From Holophagae bacterium (GTDB lineage Bacteria > Acidobacteriota > Thermoanaerobaculia > Thermoanaerobaculales > Sulfomarinibacteraceae): a stretch of DNA of 6,033 nucleotides. The DNA lies in contig JAUWTC010000177.1 of NCBI GenBank assembly GCA_030609785.1, forward strand, positions 1 through 6,033, read 5' to 3'. The notes under the pieces were generated by a model, which worked only from the letters and a program-made list of their open reading frames with translations, was not told the origin of the DNA and made no database searches. Of the stretch, positions 1 through 5,192 are shown piece by piece. Both the position numbers and the translations under genes were made by a program. Numbering within the stretch: position 1 is the first letter of the stretch; each line of letters starts with the position of its first letter.

Positions 1-813
1 CTCCGGAGCAGCTTCGGTCGCCGCGACCTCCTCGGCTACCGGCGCCTCGTCAACGGCCGGCTCGGCCTTGGCGGGCTCTTCATCCGGAACCGCGGAACTC
101 TCGGCGCCCTCGGGCCCAACGAACCTCCTGTCGGACAGATTCAGGCCTTCAAGCACATTGTCGGCAATTCGAGACGTAAACAACCGAATAGCCCGAATAG
201 CATCGTCGTTGCCCGGAATCGGGAAATCAACGTCTTCCGGATCACAATTGGTGTCGACGACCGCTATCACGGGAATCCCGAGACGATTGGCCTCTTTGAT
301 CGCGATGTGTTCGTGCTCGGTATCGATGACGAACAGAGCCTCCGGAAGGCCCTCCATCTCCTTGATCCCACCGATCGCACGCTCCATCTTTTTTCTCTGG
401 CGCTCGAGACCGATGCGCTCTTTCTTGGTCAGATGGCTGTCCTCGTTGGCCAACGCGACCTCGATCTCCTTGAAGCGCGTAATGGACTTCTTGATCGTGT
501 CGAAGTTGGTCATCGTGCCACCGAGCCAGCGGTGGTTCATGTAGAACATCCCGCAGCGGGTGGCCTCTTCCCGGATCGTATCCTGGGCCTGGCGCTTGGT
601 CCCAACAAAAAGGATGTTGCGGCCGTTGGTAGCCAGGTCGCGGACGAACGCCGCAGCTTCCTCGAAATACTTCAGGGTCTTCTGCAGGTCGACAATGTGA
701 ATGCCGTTGCGCTTTCCGAAAATAAATGGCTTCATCTTCGGATTCCAGCGCCGAGTTTGATGCCCGAAGTGGACTCCCGCTTCGAGCAGTTCCTTCATCT
801 GAATCGTGGCCAC
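1..813 (-). CDS. rpsB: 30S ribosomal protein S2 (3' end beyond the window)
   Basis: Component of the small ribosomal subunit, on the solvent side of the 30S head-body junction. 271 residues are visible and the frame is still open at base 1. The body matches bacterial S2 throughout: start [20 protein letters not shown], then [11 protein letters not shown] (about 23-33), [10 protein letters not shown] (about 67-76), [11 protein letters not shown] (about 93-103), the [17 protein letters not shown] block (about 148-164), [15 protein letters not shown] (about 168-182) and [10 protein letters not shown] (about 200-209). The start is a GTG at 811-813, chosen because MAT(I/V) is the usual S2 beginning and AAGGGAG lies 6 nt upstream. 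From about residue 232 onward a tail rich in Ala, Glu, Pro and Val follows the conserved body; it is longer than the E. coli end and not finished at the edge. It is the third gene after rplM and rpsI, 11 nt behind rpsI. tsf often follows rpsB but would lie outside the window. Confidence 0.97.
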   Translation of the reverse strand, partial: MATIQMKELLEAGVHFGHQTRRWNPKMKPFIFGKRNGIHIVDLQKTLKYFEEAAAFVRDLATNGRNILFVGTKRQAQDTIREEATRCGMFYMNHRWLGGTMTNFDTIKKSITRFKEIEVALANEDSHLTKKERIGLERQRKKMERAIGGIKEMEGLPEALFVIDTEHEHIAIKEANRLGIPVIAVVDTNCDPEDVDFPIPGNDDAIRAIRLFTSRIADNVLEGLNLSDRRFVGPEGAESSAVPDEEPAKAEPAVDEAPVAEEVAATEAAPE

Positions 814-827
814 TACGCTCTCCCTTA
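811..827 (-). promoter_or_regulatory. rpsB ribosome-binding site overlapping the rpsI stop codon
   Basis: Read on the minus strand the junction is TAAGGGAGAGCGTAGTG: the TAA stop of rpsI shares its two A residues with the Shine-Dalgarno AAGGGAG, and GTG follows after 6 nt. This fixes the rpsB start and suggests that ribosomes ending rpsI reinitiate at rpsB. It also leaves no space for an untranslated S2 leader such as the one used for S2 autoregulation in E. coli rpsB-tsf. Confidence 0.75.
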
Positions 828-1217
828 CCGCTTGGAGAATTGAAAGCGCTTCCGCGCCTTGGGCTGGCCAGGCTTCTTGCGCTCCACCTTACGGGCGTCG
901 CGGGTAAGAAAACCACCGGCCTTCAACTGAGGACGGAACTCACCGTTGTACTCGAGGAGGGCCCTCGATATCCCGTGGCGGATCGCTCCGGCCTGTCCTG
1001 TAGAACCTCCGCCGTCAACGTTGACCAGGATGTCAAACTTGTCCTGGGTCTCGGTCAACAGCAGCGGCTGTCGAATCACCATCTTCAGCACGCGGTTGGG
1101 GAAGAAATTGTCGAAATCCCGACGATTGACAACGATCTTCCCGGTCCCCGGCCGAAGGTAGACACGAGCCACCGCAGTTTTGCGACGCCCGGTTCCGTAA
1201 TATTGGATCTCAGCCAC
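825..1217 (-). CDS. rpsI: 30S ribosomal protein S9
   Basis: Small-subunit protein of the 30S head whose C-terminal tail reaches the P-site tRNA. 130 residues, the normal bacterial length. Visible hallmarks are [19 protein letters not shown] near the N-terminus (residues 6-24), the family signature [19 protein letters not shown] at 69-87, the basic stretch [18 protein letters not shown], and the universal C-terminal SKR. The start is GTG at 1215-1217, supported by AGGGGG 5 nt upstream; no earlier in-frame start is needed for a full-length product. It sits 18 nt after rplM and 11 nt before rpsB, so one polycistronic mRNA is likely. L13-S9 pairing is very widely conserved in bacteria. Nothing in the sequence looks damaged. 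Confidence 0.98.
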   Translation of the reverse strand: MAEIQYYGTGRRKTAVARVYLRPGTGKIVVNRRDFDNFFPNRVLKMVIRQPLLLTETQDKFDILVNVDGGGSTGQAGAIRHGISRALLEYNGEFRPQLKAGGFLTRDARKVERKKPGQPKARKRFQFSKR

Positions 1218-1235
1218 GATGTCCCCCTATCGACA

Positions 1236-1664
1236 TCACAAAGTCATCGTCTTCGGCAGCTGGGCCTGGTGCGGATGCTCCGGTCCGGCGTACACCTTGA
1301 GTTTACGGAGCAACTGGCGCCCCAAACGATTCTTGGGCAGCATGCCCCAGACCGCCGAACGAATGACCCGCTCGGGATACTTGTCCAACCGCTCGCGAAG
1401 GGTCTCCACTTTCAGCCCGCCCGGATATCCGGAGTGCCGGTAATAGAGCTTGTCTTCCATCTTGCGGCCCGTCACTGCAATCTTGCCCGCGTTGAGTACA
1501 ATTACGAAATCGCCAGTGTCGAGGTGCGGGGTGTACTCGGGCTTGTGTTTGCCCCGGAGTACCCGCGCCACCTCGGTTGCCAACCGCCCCAACACTTTGT
1601 TCGAGGCATCGACCACCAGCCACTCGCGAGAGATCTCATCCTTTTTCGGAACGTAACTACGCAT
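1236..1664 (-). CDS. rplM: 50S ribosomal protein L13
   Basis: Large-subunit protein that binds 23S rRNA early in assembly. With the ATG at 1662-1664 the product is 142 residues (start [10 protein letters not shown]), the same length as E. coli L13. Landmarks are [20 protein letters not shown] (residues 14-33), [20 protein letters not shown] (36-55), the VTGRK segment (64-68), [10 protein letters not shown] (74-83) and the signature [21 protein letters not shown] (107-127). An in-frame GTG at 1677-1679 would add five residues (MGFET); AGGG lies 10 nt before it, while GGGG lies 9 nt before the ATG, so the start is not settled, but the ATG fits family length better. It is the first gene of rplM-rpsI-rpsB. 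In E. coli L13 represses its own operon at the mRNA level; whether it does so here is unknown. Confidence 0.96.
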   Translation of the reverse strand: MRSYVPKKDEISREWLVVDASNKVLGRLATEVARVLRGKHKPEYTPHLDTGDFVIVLNAGKIAVTGRKMEDKLYYRHSGYPGGLKVETLRERLDKYPERVIRSAVWGMLPKNRLGRQLLRKLKVYAGPEHPHQAQLPKTMTL

Positions 1665-1689
1665 CGTCTCAAACCCCACAAAGTACTTA

Positions 1690-1705
1690 CCCTGTAGACA
1701 CAGGG
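1690..1705 (-). promoter_or_regulatory. Stem-loop at the predicted 5' end of the rplM mRNA
   Basis: The minus strand reads CCCTGT-GTCT-ACAGGG, a perfect 6-bp stem with a 4-nt loop. The -10 box ends at 1713, so transcription should begin near 1705-1707, which puts this hairpin at the very 5' end of the message and 25 nt before the ATG. Its 3' arm contains AGGG, which would be the Shine-Dalgarno for the alternative GTG start at 1679. The pairing is seen directly; a role in mRNA stability or in L13 feedback is inference. Confidence 0.5.
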
Positions 1706-1712
1706 GAGCCGG

Positions 1713-1754
1713 ACTCTACCCGAGCACCCTCCGGGTGTCAAGTGCGGGTGTCAA
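1713..1754 (-). promoter_or_regulatory. Sigma70-type promoter of rplM-rpsI-rpsB with a duplicated -35 box
   Basis: On the minus strand a consensus TTGACA (1741-1736) is followed by exactly 17 bp and then TAGAGT (1718-1713), a 4/6 match to TATAAT. A second consensus TTGACA lies at 1754-1749, in phase with the first as a 13-bp tandem repeat that also shares the following CCCG. Counting 17 bp from the distal copy gives GAGGGT, a poor -10, so the proximal copy is the functional choice. The distal copy contains the TGA stop codon (1753-1751) of the upstream gene. Confidence 0.75.
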
Positions 1755-2320
1755 GTAGCGGTCGAGGCCTTTGAAGACAGGCTCTTTCCGGACTTCCCCG
1801 TCGACAGCTGCGGGTTCTGGGGCAGCGGAATATCGGTCACCGAACCCGACGCCAGCCAGACATGAAGGCCCTCGCCGACGACCTGAACCGCCACGATCCG
1901 AAGACAGACCTCCGGTGGGATCCAGGTTCGCAGGTCGACCACGACGACATCCGAACCCGGAAGGACGGTCACCCGCTCGGGCATGATCTCCTGGAGCGTT
2001 CGAAGGACAGCAATCTTTGGAACGGGAAGACCACCCAAAGCCCTCAGGCGTCCCAGGCGAAAACCCAACCGACGGTGACGGAGTCTGATCTCCCTCAGCT
2101 CCACCCGAACCCTCATCGAGACGGACTTCCAGTGGACCTGAAGAACAAGGCCGAGTTTGTCATCTCGCCCGTCCAATTCCAGGTTCGACAATGCTTCGAC
2201 CTCGTCCAAGCGCCGCCTCAACATCCGTTCGACCGCCGGGATGTCGAACACCACATGGAGATCGTCCCATCGGACGAGCGGGGCGGAAAGGAGAGGAACA
2301 GTCATCACAGGGATAATCAT
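1751..2320 (-). CDS. Uncharacterised 189-residue protein
   Basis: I do not recognise the family. The reading is preferred over the opposite frame (plus strand, 1862-2467) because its protein has a normal mix of alternating hydrophobic and charged residues, whereas the other is polar, Pro/His/Arg-rich and lacks a core. No signal peptide or transmembrane helix is evident. Visible parts: LHVVFDIPAVERMLRRRLDE (21-40), a likely amphipathic helix; alternating beta-like stretches such as LGLVLQVHWKSVSMRVRVEL (56-75) and IRLRHRRLGFRLGRLRALGG (78-97); a second helix VLRTLQEIMPE (105-115); then VVVVDLRTWIPPEVCLRIVAV (125-145) and LHVWLASGS (152-160). The last 25 residues are Ser/Lys/Thr-rich and probably disordered. 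The ATG at 2320 has only a weak GGA 6 nt upstream; ATG at 2305 is an alternative. It lies just upstream of and on the same strand as the rplM operon and diverges from hldA. The strand pattern loosely recalls lipid-binding barrel (DUF2993-like) proteins, a guess only. Confidence 0.6.
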   Translation of the reverse strand: MIIPVMTVPLLSAPLVRWDDLHVVFDIPAVERMLRRRLDEVEALSNLELDGRDDKLGLVLQVHWKSVSMRVRVELREIRLRHRRLGFRLGRLRALGGLPVPKIAVLRTLQEIMPERVTVLPGSDVVVVDLRTWIPPEVCLRIVAVQVVGEGLHVWLASGSVTDIPLPQNPQLSTGKSGKSLSSKASTAT

Positions 2321-2366
2321 AGCGGGTCCAGAGCCTCGGAGCCCACCGGGCTGTGGGAGACGGGCA

Positions 2367-2401
2367 GGGGATTAGGGATTAGGGAAAAGGGACTAGGGAC
2401 T
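2367..2401 (+). repeat. G-rich heptamer array, telomere-like (GGGATTA type)
   Basis: Five G-tracts occur with an exact 7-bp period, beginning at 2368, 2375, 2382, 2389 and 2396 (the first is GGGG from 2367). The four-base linkers are ATTA, ATTA, AAAA and ACTA, and the last unit ends ACT. Five runs of at least three G with 4-nt loops meet the usual rule for a G-quadruplex on the plus strand. Short G-rich heptamer repeats between genes are known from other bacteria, for example Xanthomonas and Nostoc (GGGNATC type). A true telomere is ruled out by genes on both sides. Confidence 0.85.
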
Positions 2402-2421
2402 CGTCGAAGGGTGTTGTTCAA

Positions 2422-2441
2422 TCGAGAATCGTCGATCTCGA
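2422..2441. repeat. Small inverted repeat between the two heptamer arrays
   Basis: TCGAGA (2422-2427) and TCTCGA (2436-2441) form a perfect 6-bp stem around the 8-nt ATCGTCGA. It sits near the middle of the 79-nt spacer, so with the outer arrays it makes a nested, roughly symmetrical structure. There is no T-run after it on either strand that would make it an intrinsic terminator. Confidence 0.45.
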
Positions 2442-2480
2442 CTCCCAAAACTGTCGAAAACCAATGACCCACCGAGTCCA

Positions 2481-2517
2481 CCCCCTAACCCCTAAATCCT
2501 AAACCCTAAACCCTCAG
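2481..2517 (-). repeat. C-rich heptamer array, inverted partner of the upstream array
   Basis: On the plus strand the units from 2483 are CCCTAAC, CCCTAAA, TCCTAAA, CCCTAAA and CCCTCAG, again an exact 7-bp period with five units. On the minus strand this reads as TTTAGGG-type repeats, the motif of plant telomeres. It is opposite in orientation to the array at 2367-2401 and related but not identical in linker sequence. One unit has TCC in place of CCC, leaving four tracts of three or more G on the minus strand if the terminal CCC is counted. Confidence 0.85.
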
Positions 2518-2547
2518 TAGGTTGCGCAAAACTCTGAACGGCTACGC

Positions 2548-2553
2548 TACACT
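2548..2553 (+). promoter_or_regulatory. Probable -10 box of hldA (leaderless arrangement)
   Basis: TACACT matches TATAAT at 4 of 6 positions including the key TAnnnT. It ends 7 nt before the ATG at 2561, so the transcript should begin at or next to the start codon. No Shine-Dalgarno lies before the ATG (the preceding bases are ACTACTCCCG), which agrees with leaderless translation. The -35 is weak: TTGCGC at 2522-2527 would need a 20-bp spacer for this box. Confidence 0.4.
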
Positions 2554-2560
2554 ACTCCCG

Positions 2561-3565
2561 ATGATCGATCCACAGGGCCTTCTCAACGTCATTGAGCACT
2601 TCCCCGGAGCCCGGGCCGTTCTTTATGGAGATCTGGTGCTGGACCGCTTTATTCTAGGAACCCCCAAGAGAATTTCGAGAGAGGCGCCGGTCATCATTCT
2701 CCGCCACGAACGTCAAGAGGATGTCGCAGGCGGGGGCGCCAACGCCCTGGCCAACCTGGCCTCCCTCGGAGTCCGAGTCCAACCGGTTGGAGTGGTGGGA
2801 AACGACGAGCAGGGCCGGTCGCTCCGGAGCCTGTTGGACCGGCAAGGCATCGACACCACCAGAATCATTACGGTTTCCGATTTTCAAACGCCAACCAAGG
2901 TCCGGATACTCGGGGGTGGCGCCTCGTCACTCAAACATCAAGTAGCGCGGTACGACATCGAAGACCAGCTCCCTGCCGACGGAAATTGGACGACCCTCTT
3001 GGCCGAGAACCTCGGGGCGGCGGCCCTGGAGGCCGACGCGATCGCAGTCTCGGATTACGGCTACGGAGCGGTCACCGCCGATATTCTGTCGGCCATCGAG
3101 GGCTCTCGGAGGTCGGCCCGGTTGACCTGCCTGGATTCCAGGTACCGAACGGGATTGTTTCCCGGCATCGACGGTGCGACGCCCAACCTCGGGGAGTTGG
3201 AGGCGTGGGCCGGGAAGCCTCTGAAGAACGATGAGGCCGTGTCGGAGGCAGCAGAGGGCCTGCGACAGACTCTGGGCGCCCGATTCGTTCTGGCCACTCG
3301 AGGCAACAGGGGCATGACCCTCGCGGAGATCGACCAACCACCGGTCCACATCCCGGTTTTCGGAACCGATGAGGTCGCCGACGTCACCGGCGCCGGGGAT
3401 ACTGTATTGGCTGTCCTTGTGGCCTCTCTTGCGGCCGGCGCCACTCCTGGAGAGGCCGCCGTGTTGGCCAATATCGCCGGCGGCCTGGTCGTCATGAAAC
3501 TGGGAACCGCTACCGTCAATGCCGACGAATTGAGTCGGGCCGTGCGTTCGCTCCTGAGTCCGTAG
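2561..3565 (+). CDS. hldA: D-glycero-beta-D-manno-heptose 7-phosphate kinase (PfkB family)
   Basis: Cytoplasmic ribokinase-type enzyme that phosphorylates D-glycero-D-manno-heptose 7-phosphate at C1 with ATP, a step toward ADP-heptose for the LPS inner core. 334 residues, typical for a stand-alone HldA kinase domain. Visible motifs: YGDLVLDRFILG (22-33) and RISREAPV (37-44), matching the GDxxLDRY...RISPEAP element of heptose kinases; GGGANALANLASLG (57-70), the substrate-side PfkB signature; VSDYGYGAV, in the region of the family's SDYxKG motif; and DVTGAGD at 274-280, the anion hole with catalytic Asp280. The ATG at 2561 was chosen over the in-frame TTG at 2522 because it places the GD motif near residue 23 as in relatives and because the promoter lies between the two. 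In E. coli this domain is fused to the nucleotidyltransferase as HldE; here the two are separate genes two bases apart. First gene of a three-gene LPS operon. Confidence 0.92.
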   Translation: MIDPQGLLNVIEHFPGARAVLYGDLVLDRFILGTPKRISREAPVIILRHERQEDVAGGGANALANLASLGVRVQPVGVVGNDEQGRSLRSLLDRQGIDTTRIITVSDFQTPTKVRILGGGASSLKHQVARYDIEDQLPADGNWTTLLAENLGAAALEADAIAVSDYGYGAVTADILSAIEGSRRSARLTCLDSRYRTGLFPGIDGATPNLGELEAWAGKPLKNDEAVSEAAEGLRQTLGARFVLATRGNRGMTLAEIDQPPVHIPVFGTDEVADVTGAGDTVLAVLVASLAAGATPGEAAVLANIAGGLVVMKLGTATVNADELSRAVRSLLSP

Positions 3566-3567
3566 TG

Positions 3568-4071
3568 ATGTCCATTCAAGCCGATCCAATGACCAAATTG
3601 AGATCTCTCGAACAGATGAGTGAAGACTGTCGGCGGTGGCGGAGGGACGGCCAGACTATCGTATTGGTCAACGGCGCCTTCGACCTCCTTCACGTCGGCC
3701 ACCTTCGGTATCTCGCCGACGCGTCCCGCCACGCGGACGTCCTGATCGCCGCCGTCAACACCGACCACAGCGTCCAGAGCTCGAAAGGTCCGTCACGTCC
3801 GATCATTCCCCAGGCAGAGCGGGTGGAAATTCTCGCCAACCTTGCCGTGATCGACGCGATCGTGCTGTTCGACACGTTGACGGTTACCCCAATCCTCGAA
3901 ATCCTCAAGCCCGATGTCCACGCAAAGGGTACGGACTACACGGTCTCGACAGTGCCCGAACGCGAAGTCGTCGAAAGCTACGGCGGTCGAACTGTGATCT
4001 GCGGTGACCCCAAAGACCACGCTACGACCGACGTCCTCGGCACGATACTCGAGCGATTCGGTCCCGACTGA
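3568..4071 (+). CDS. hldC: D-glycero-beta-D-manno-heptose 1-phosphate adenylyltransferase
   Basis: Cytoplasmic nucleotidyltransferase that joins AMP from ATP to heptose 1-phosphate, giving ADP-D-glycero-D-manno-heptose. 167 residues, as expected for a single-domain HldC (RfaE C-terminal domain). The cytidylyltransferase-type motif is clear: VNGAFDLLHVGHLRYL (34-49) with the HxGH box at 42-45; AAVNTDHSV follows, then RVEILANLAVIDAIVLFD, KPDVHAKGTDYT (the KGxDY element) and HATTDVLGTI near the end, equivalent to the usual (S/T)TT helix motif. The ATG at 3568 is preferred; a GTG at 3565 shares one base with the hldA stop and an ATG at 3589 is also in frame. No strong Shine-Dalgarno is seen, so translation is probably coupled to hldA. 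Its stop TGA overlaps the next ATG by one base. Confidence 0.93.
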   Translation: MSIQADPMTKLRSLEQMSEDCRRWRRDGQTIVLVNGAFDLLHVGHLRYLADASRHADVLIAAVNTDHSVQSSKGPSRPIIPQAERVEILANLAVIDAIVLFDTLTVTPILEILKPDVHAKGTDYTVSTVPEREVVESYGGRTVICGDPKDHATTDVLGTILERFGPD

Positions 4072-5120
4072 TGCGGTTGGCCTTGATTCGCCTTTCCGCC
4101 CTGGGCGACATCATTCACACCTGGCCTCTGGCTCAATCCCTGAGGGACAATCGGCCCGACCTGCACCTGACCTGGGTGGTCGAGGAGCCCTTTCGGCCCC
4201 TGGTCGAGGGCCATCCTGCGGTCGACTCCGTGATCACGGTAGCGACCAAACGGTGGCGCAAGGCGCCATTTGCGCCACGGACCCGGTCGGAAACCGACGC
4301 CGTCAAGACTCGACTTCGGGAACTGACCCCGGATCTGGCCCTGGATTCCCAGGGCACCCTCAAATCAGCCTGGATCACCCGATGGACAGGCGCCGGCGAC
4401 CGGGTCGGCCTGGCCCGACCGTGGCGGCGCGAGCTCCTGCCCGGCCTGGTCTACACCCGGGTCCTGCCTGGCTCCCGGGAGGAACCTCACGTCGTCGCCA
4501 CAAACTCGATGCTCGTCAGAGCGATCGACGCCAAACCCGGACGCAAAACACCTGCGCCGGACGGGCGCTGGCTCTTGGAGCAGTCAAACGAACGCTGCCC
4601 GGAGGTTCGGAGAACCACACCCTACGCCGTGCTGTTGCCCGGCGCCGGGCATCCCTCAAAAGTCCTGAGCACGGATGTGCTCGGTGATCTGGCCCGCCGG
4701 CTGGTATCTCGGGCTCTCAAGGTTTTGGTCGCCTGGGGCCCAGGGGAGTTGGAGAGAGCCGAAGCCGTCGTTGCCTCTTCCGATGGGGCAGCCGAGGTGG
4801 CCCCGCCGACCAGCCTCGAGCAGCTGACGGTCCTGCTGGGTGGCGCCTCGGTCGTCGTCGGCGCTGACACTGGGCCGGTCCACCTGGCGGCCAGTATTGA
4901 AACGCCGACCCTCGGCATTTTCTTGACAACCGACTGGCGACGCAACGGCCCCCTGGGCCCTCGGACCGCCGTCCTGTCCGGCGCGGCGCTCCCAAAGCAC
5001 GTTCGTCCGGGGTCGGCCGGCGTCAATCCGGGACCCATGCCGTCGGCCGAAACGATCGAAAAGAGCGTCATCAAACTCCTTGAGGGCTCGCCCCTCTCTT
5101 CATCTCATTGCCGCTCTTAG
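4071..5120 (+). CDS. waaC: Lipopolysaccharide heptosyltransferase I-like, glycosyltransferase family 9
   Basis: Peripheral inner-membrane enzyme predicted to move heptose from ADP-heptose to the lipid A-Kdo core. 349 residues, slightly longer than E. coli WaaC. The N-terminal SALGDIIHTWPL (9-20) is the GT9 opening with Asp13 at the place of the catalytic base. Further markers are LALDSQGTLKSA (89-100), the type seen in heptosyltransferase I; GAGHPSK (191-197) with Lys197 in the phosphate-binding position, although the usual following (R/Q)WP is replaced by VLS; and GADTGPVHLAASIETPTLGIF (264-284), the ADP-sugar binding loop with Asp266, Thr267, Gly268 and His271. The ATG overlaps the hldC stop (TGATG), so translation is coupled. 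The context of hldA and hldC making the donor supports heptose as substrate. WaaF (heptosyltransferase II) or another GT9 acceptor specificity cannot be excluded; the gene symbol is a best guess. Confidence 0.82.
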   Translation: MRLALIRLSALGDIIHTWPLAQSLRDNRPDLHLTWVVEEPFRPLVEGHPAVDSVITVATKRWRKAPFAPRTRSETDAVKTRLRELTPDLALDSQGTLKSAWITRWTGAGDRVGLARPWRRELLPGLVYTRVLPGSREEPHVVATNSMLVRAIDAKPGRKTPAPDGRWLLEQSNERCPEVRRTTPYAVLLPGAGHPSKVLSTDVLGDLARRLVSRALKVLVAWGPGELERAEAVVASSDGAAEVAPPTSLEQLTVLLGGASVVVGADTGPVHLAASIETPTLGIFLTTDWRRNGPLGPRTAVLSGAALPKHVRPGSAGVNPGPMPSAETIEKSVIKLLEGSPLSSSHCRS

Positions 5121-5149
5121 CTGACAATGCGTATCGCGCTCCTGGCTGG

Positions 5150-5158
5150 TGTTACAAT
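5150..5158 (+). promoter_or_regulatory. Extended -10 promoter for the PilB-like gene
   Basis: TGTTACAAT combines a TGn extension with TACAAT, a 5/6 match to TATAAT, within the 72-nt gap after the heptosyltransferase gene. There is no good -35 at 16-18 bp, as is common for extended -10 promoters. A start near 5165 would give a leader of about 28 nt. Separate transcription of this gene from the LPS operon is inferred from this. Confidence 0.45.
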
Positions 5159-5192
5159 TCGAGAGGAATCAGACTGAACGGGCGGTGACTCA

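Larger units (their letters stand above)
2321..2560. other. Divergent intergenic region between the uncharacterised gene and hldA
   Basis: This 240-bp stretch shows no credible coding frame. From left to right it holds the putative upstream region of the minus-strand gene (2321-2366), a G-rich 7-bp repeat array, a spacer of 79 nt with a small hairpin, a C-rich 7-bp array in opposite orientation, and the probable hldA promoter. I saw no convincing -35/-10 pair for the minus-strand gene. Confidence 0.7.

Noticed and set aside
726..1697. Long plus-strand open frame opposite rpsI and rplM
   Set aside because: It lies antisense to well-conserved S9 and L13 genes and its protein shows no family features; a shadow of GC-rich coding sequence.
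1862..2467. 201-residue plus-strand open frame opposite the uncharacterised gene
   Set aside because: Its product is polar and Pro/His/Arg-rich, has no hydrophobic core, and runs through the G-rich repeat array; the minus-strand reading is more protein-like.
2367..2517. Real telomere or chromosome end
   Set aside because: The arrays are very short and flanked on both sides by ordinary chromosomal genes.
2522..2560. TTG start giving hldA 13 more residues
   Set aside because: No ribosome site precedes it, the extra residues are not conserved in the family, and the likely -10 box lies inside this stretch.
2927..3768. Long minus-strand open frames opposite hldA and hldC
   Set aside because: hldA and hldC are clearly coding on the plus strand with intact motifs; the antisense products have no recognisable features.
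5082..5096. GAGGG/CCCTC stem-loop as terminator of the LPS operon
   Set aside because: It is only 5 bp, lies within the coding sequence and has no following T-run.
5143..5157. Sigma54-type promoter (TGGC...) before the PilB-like gene
   Set aside because: The downstream element does not give GC at the required 12-bp spacing; the extended -10 box explains the site better.
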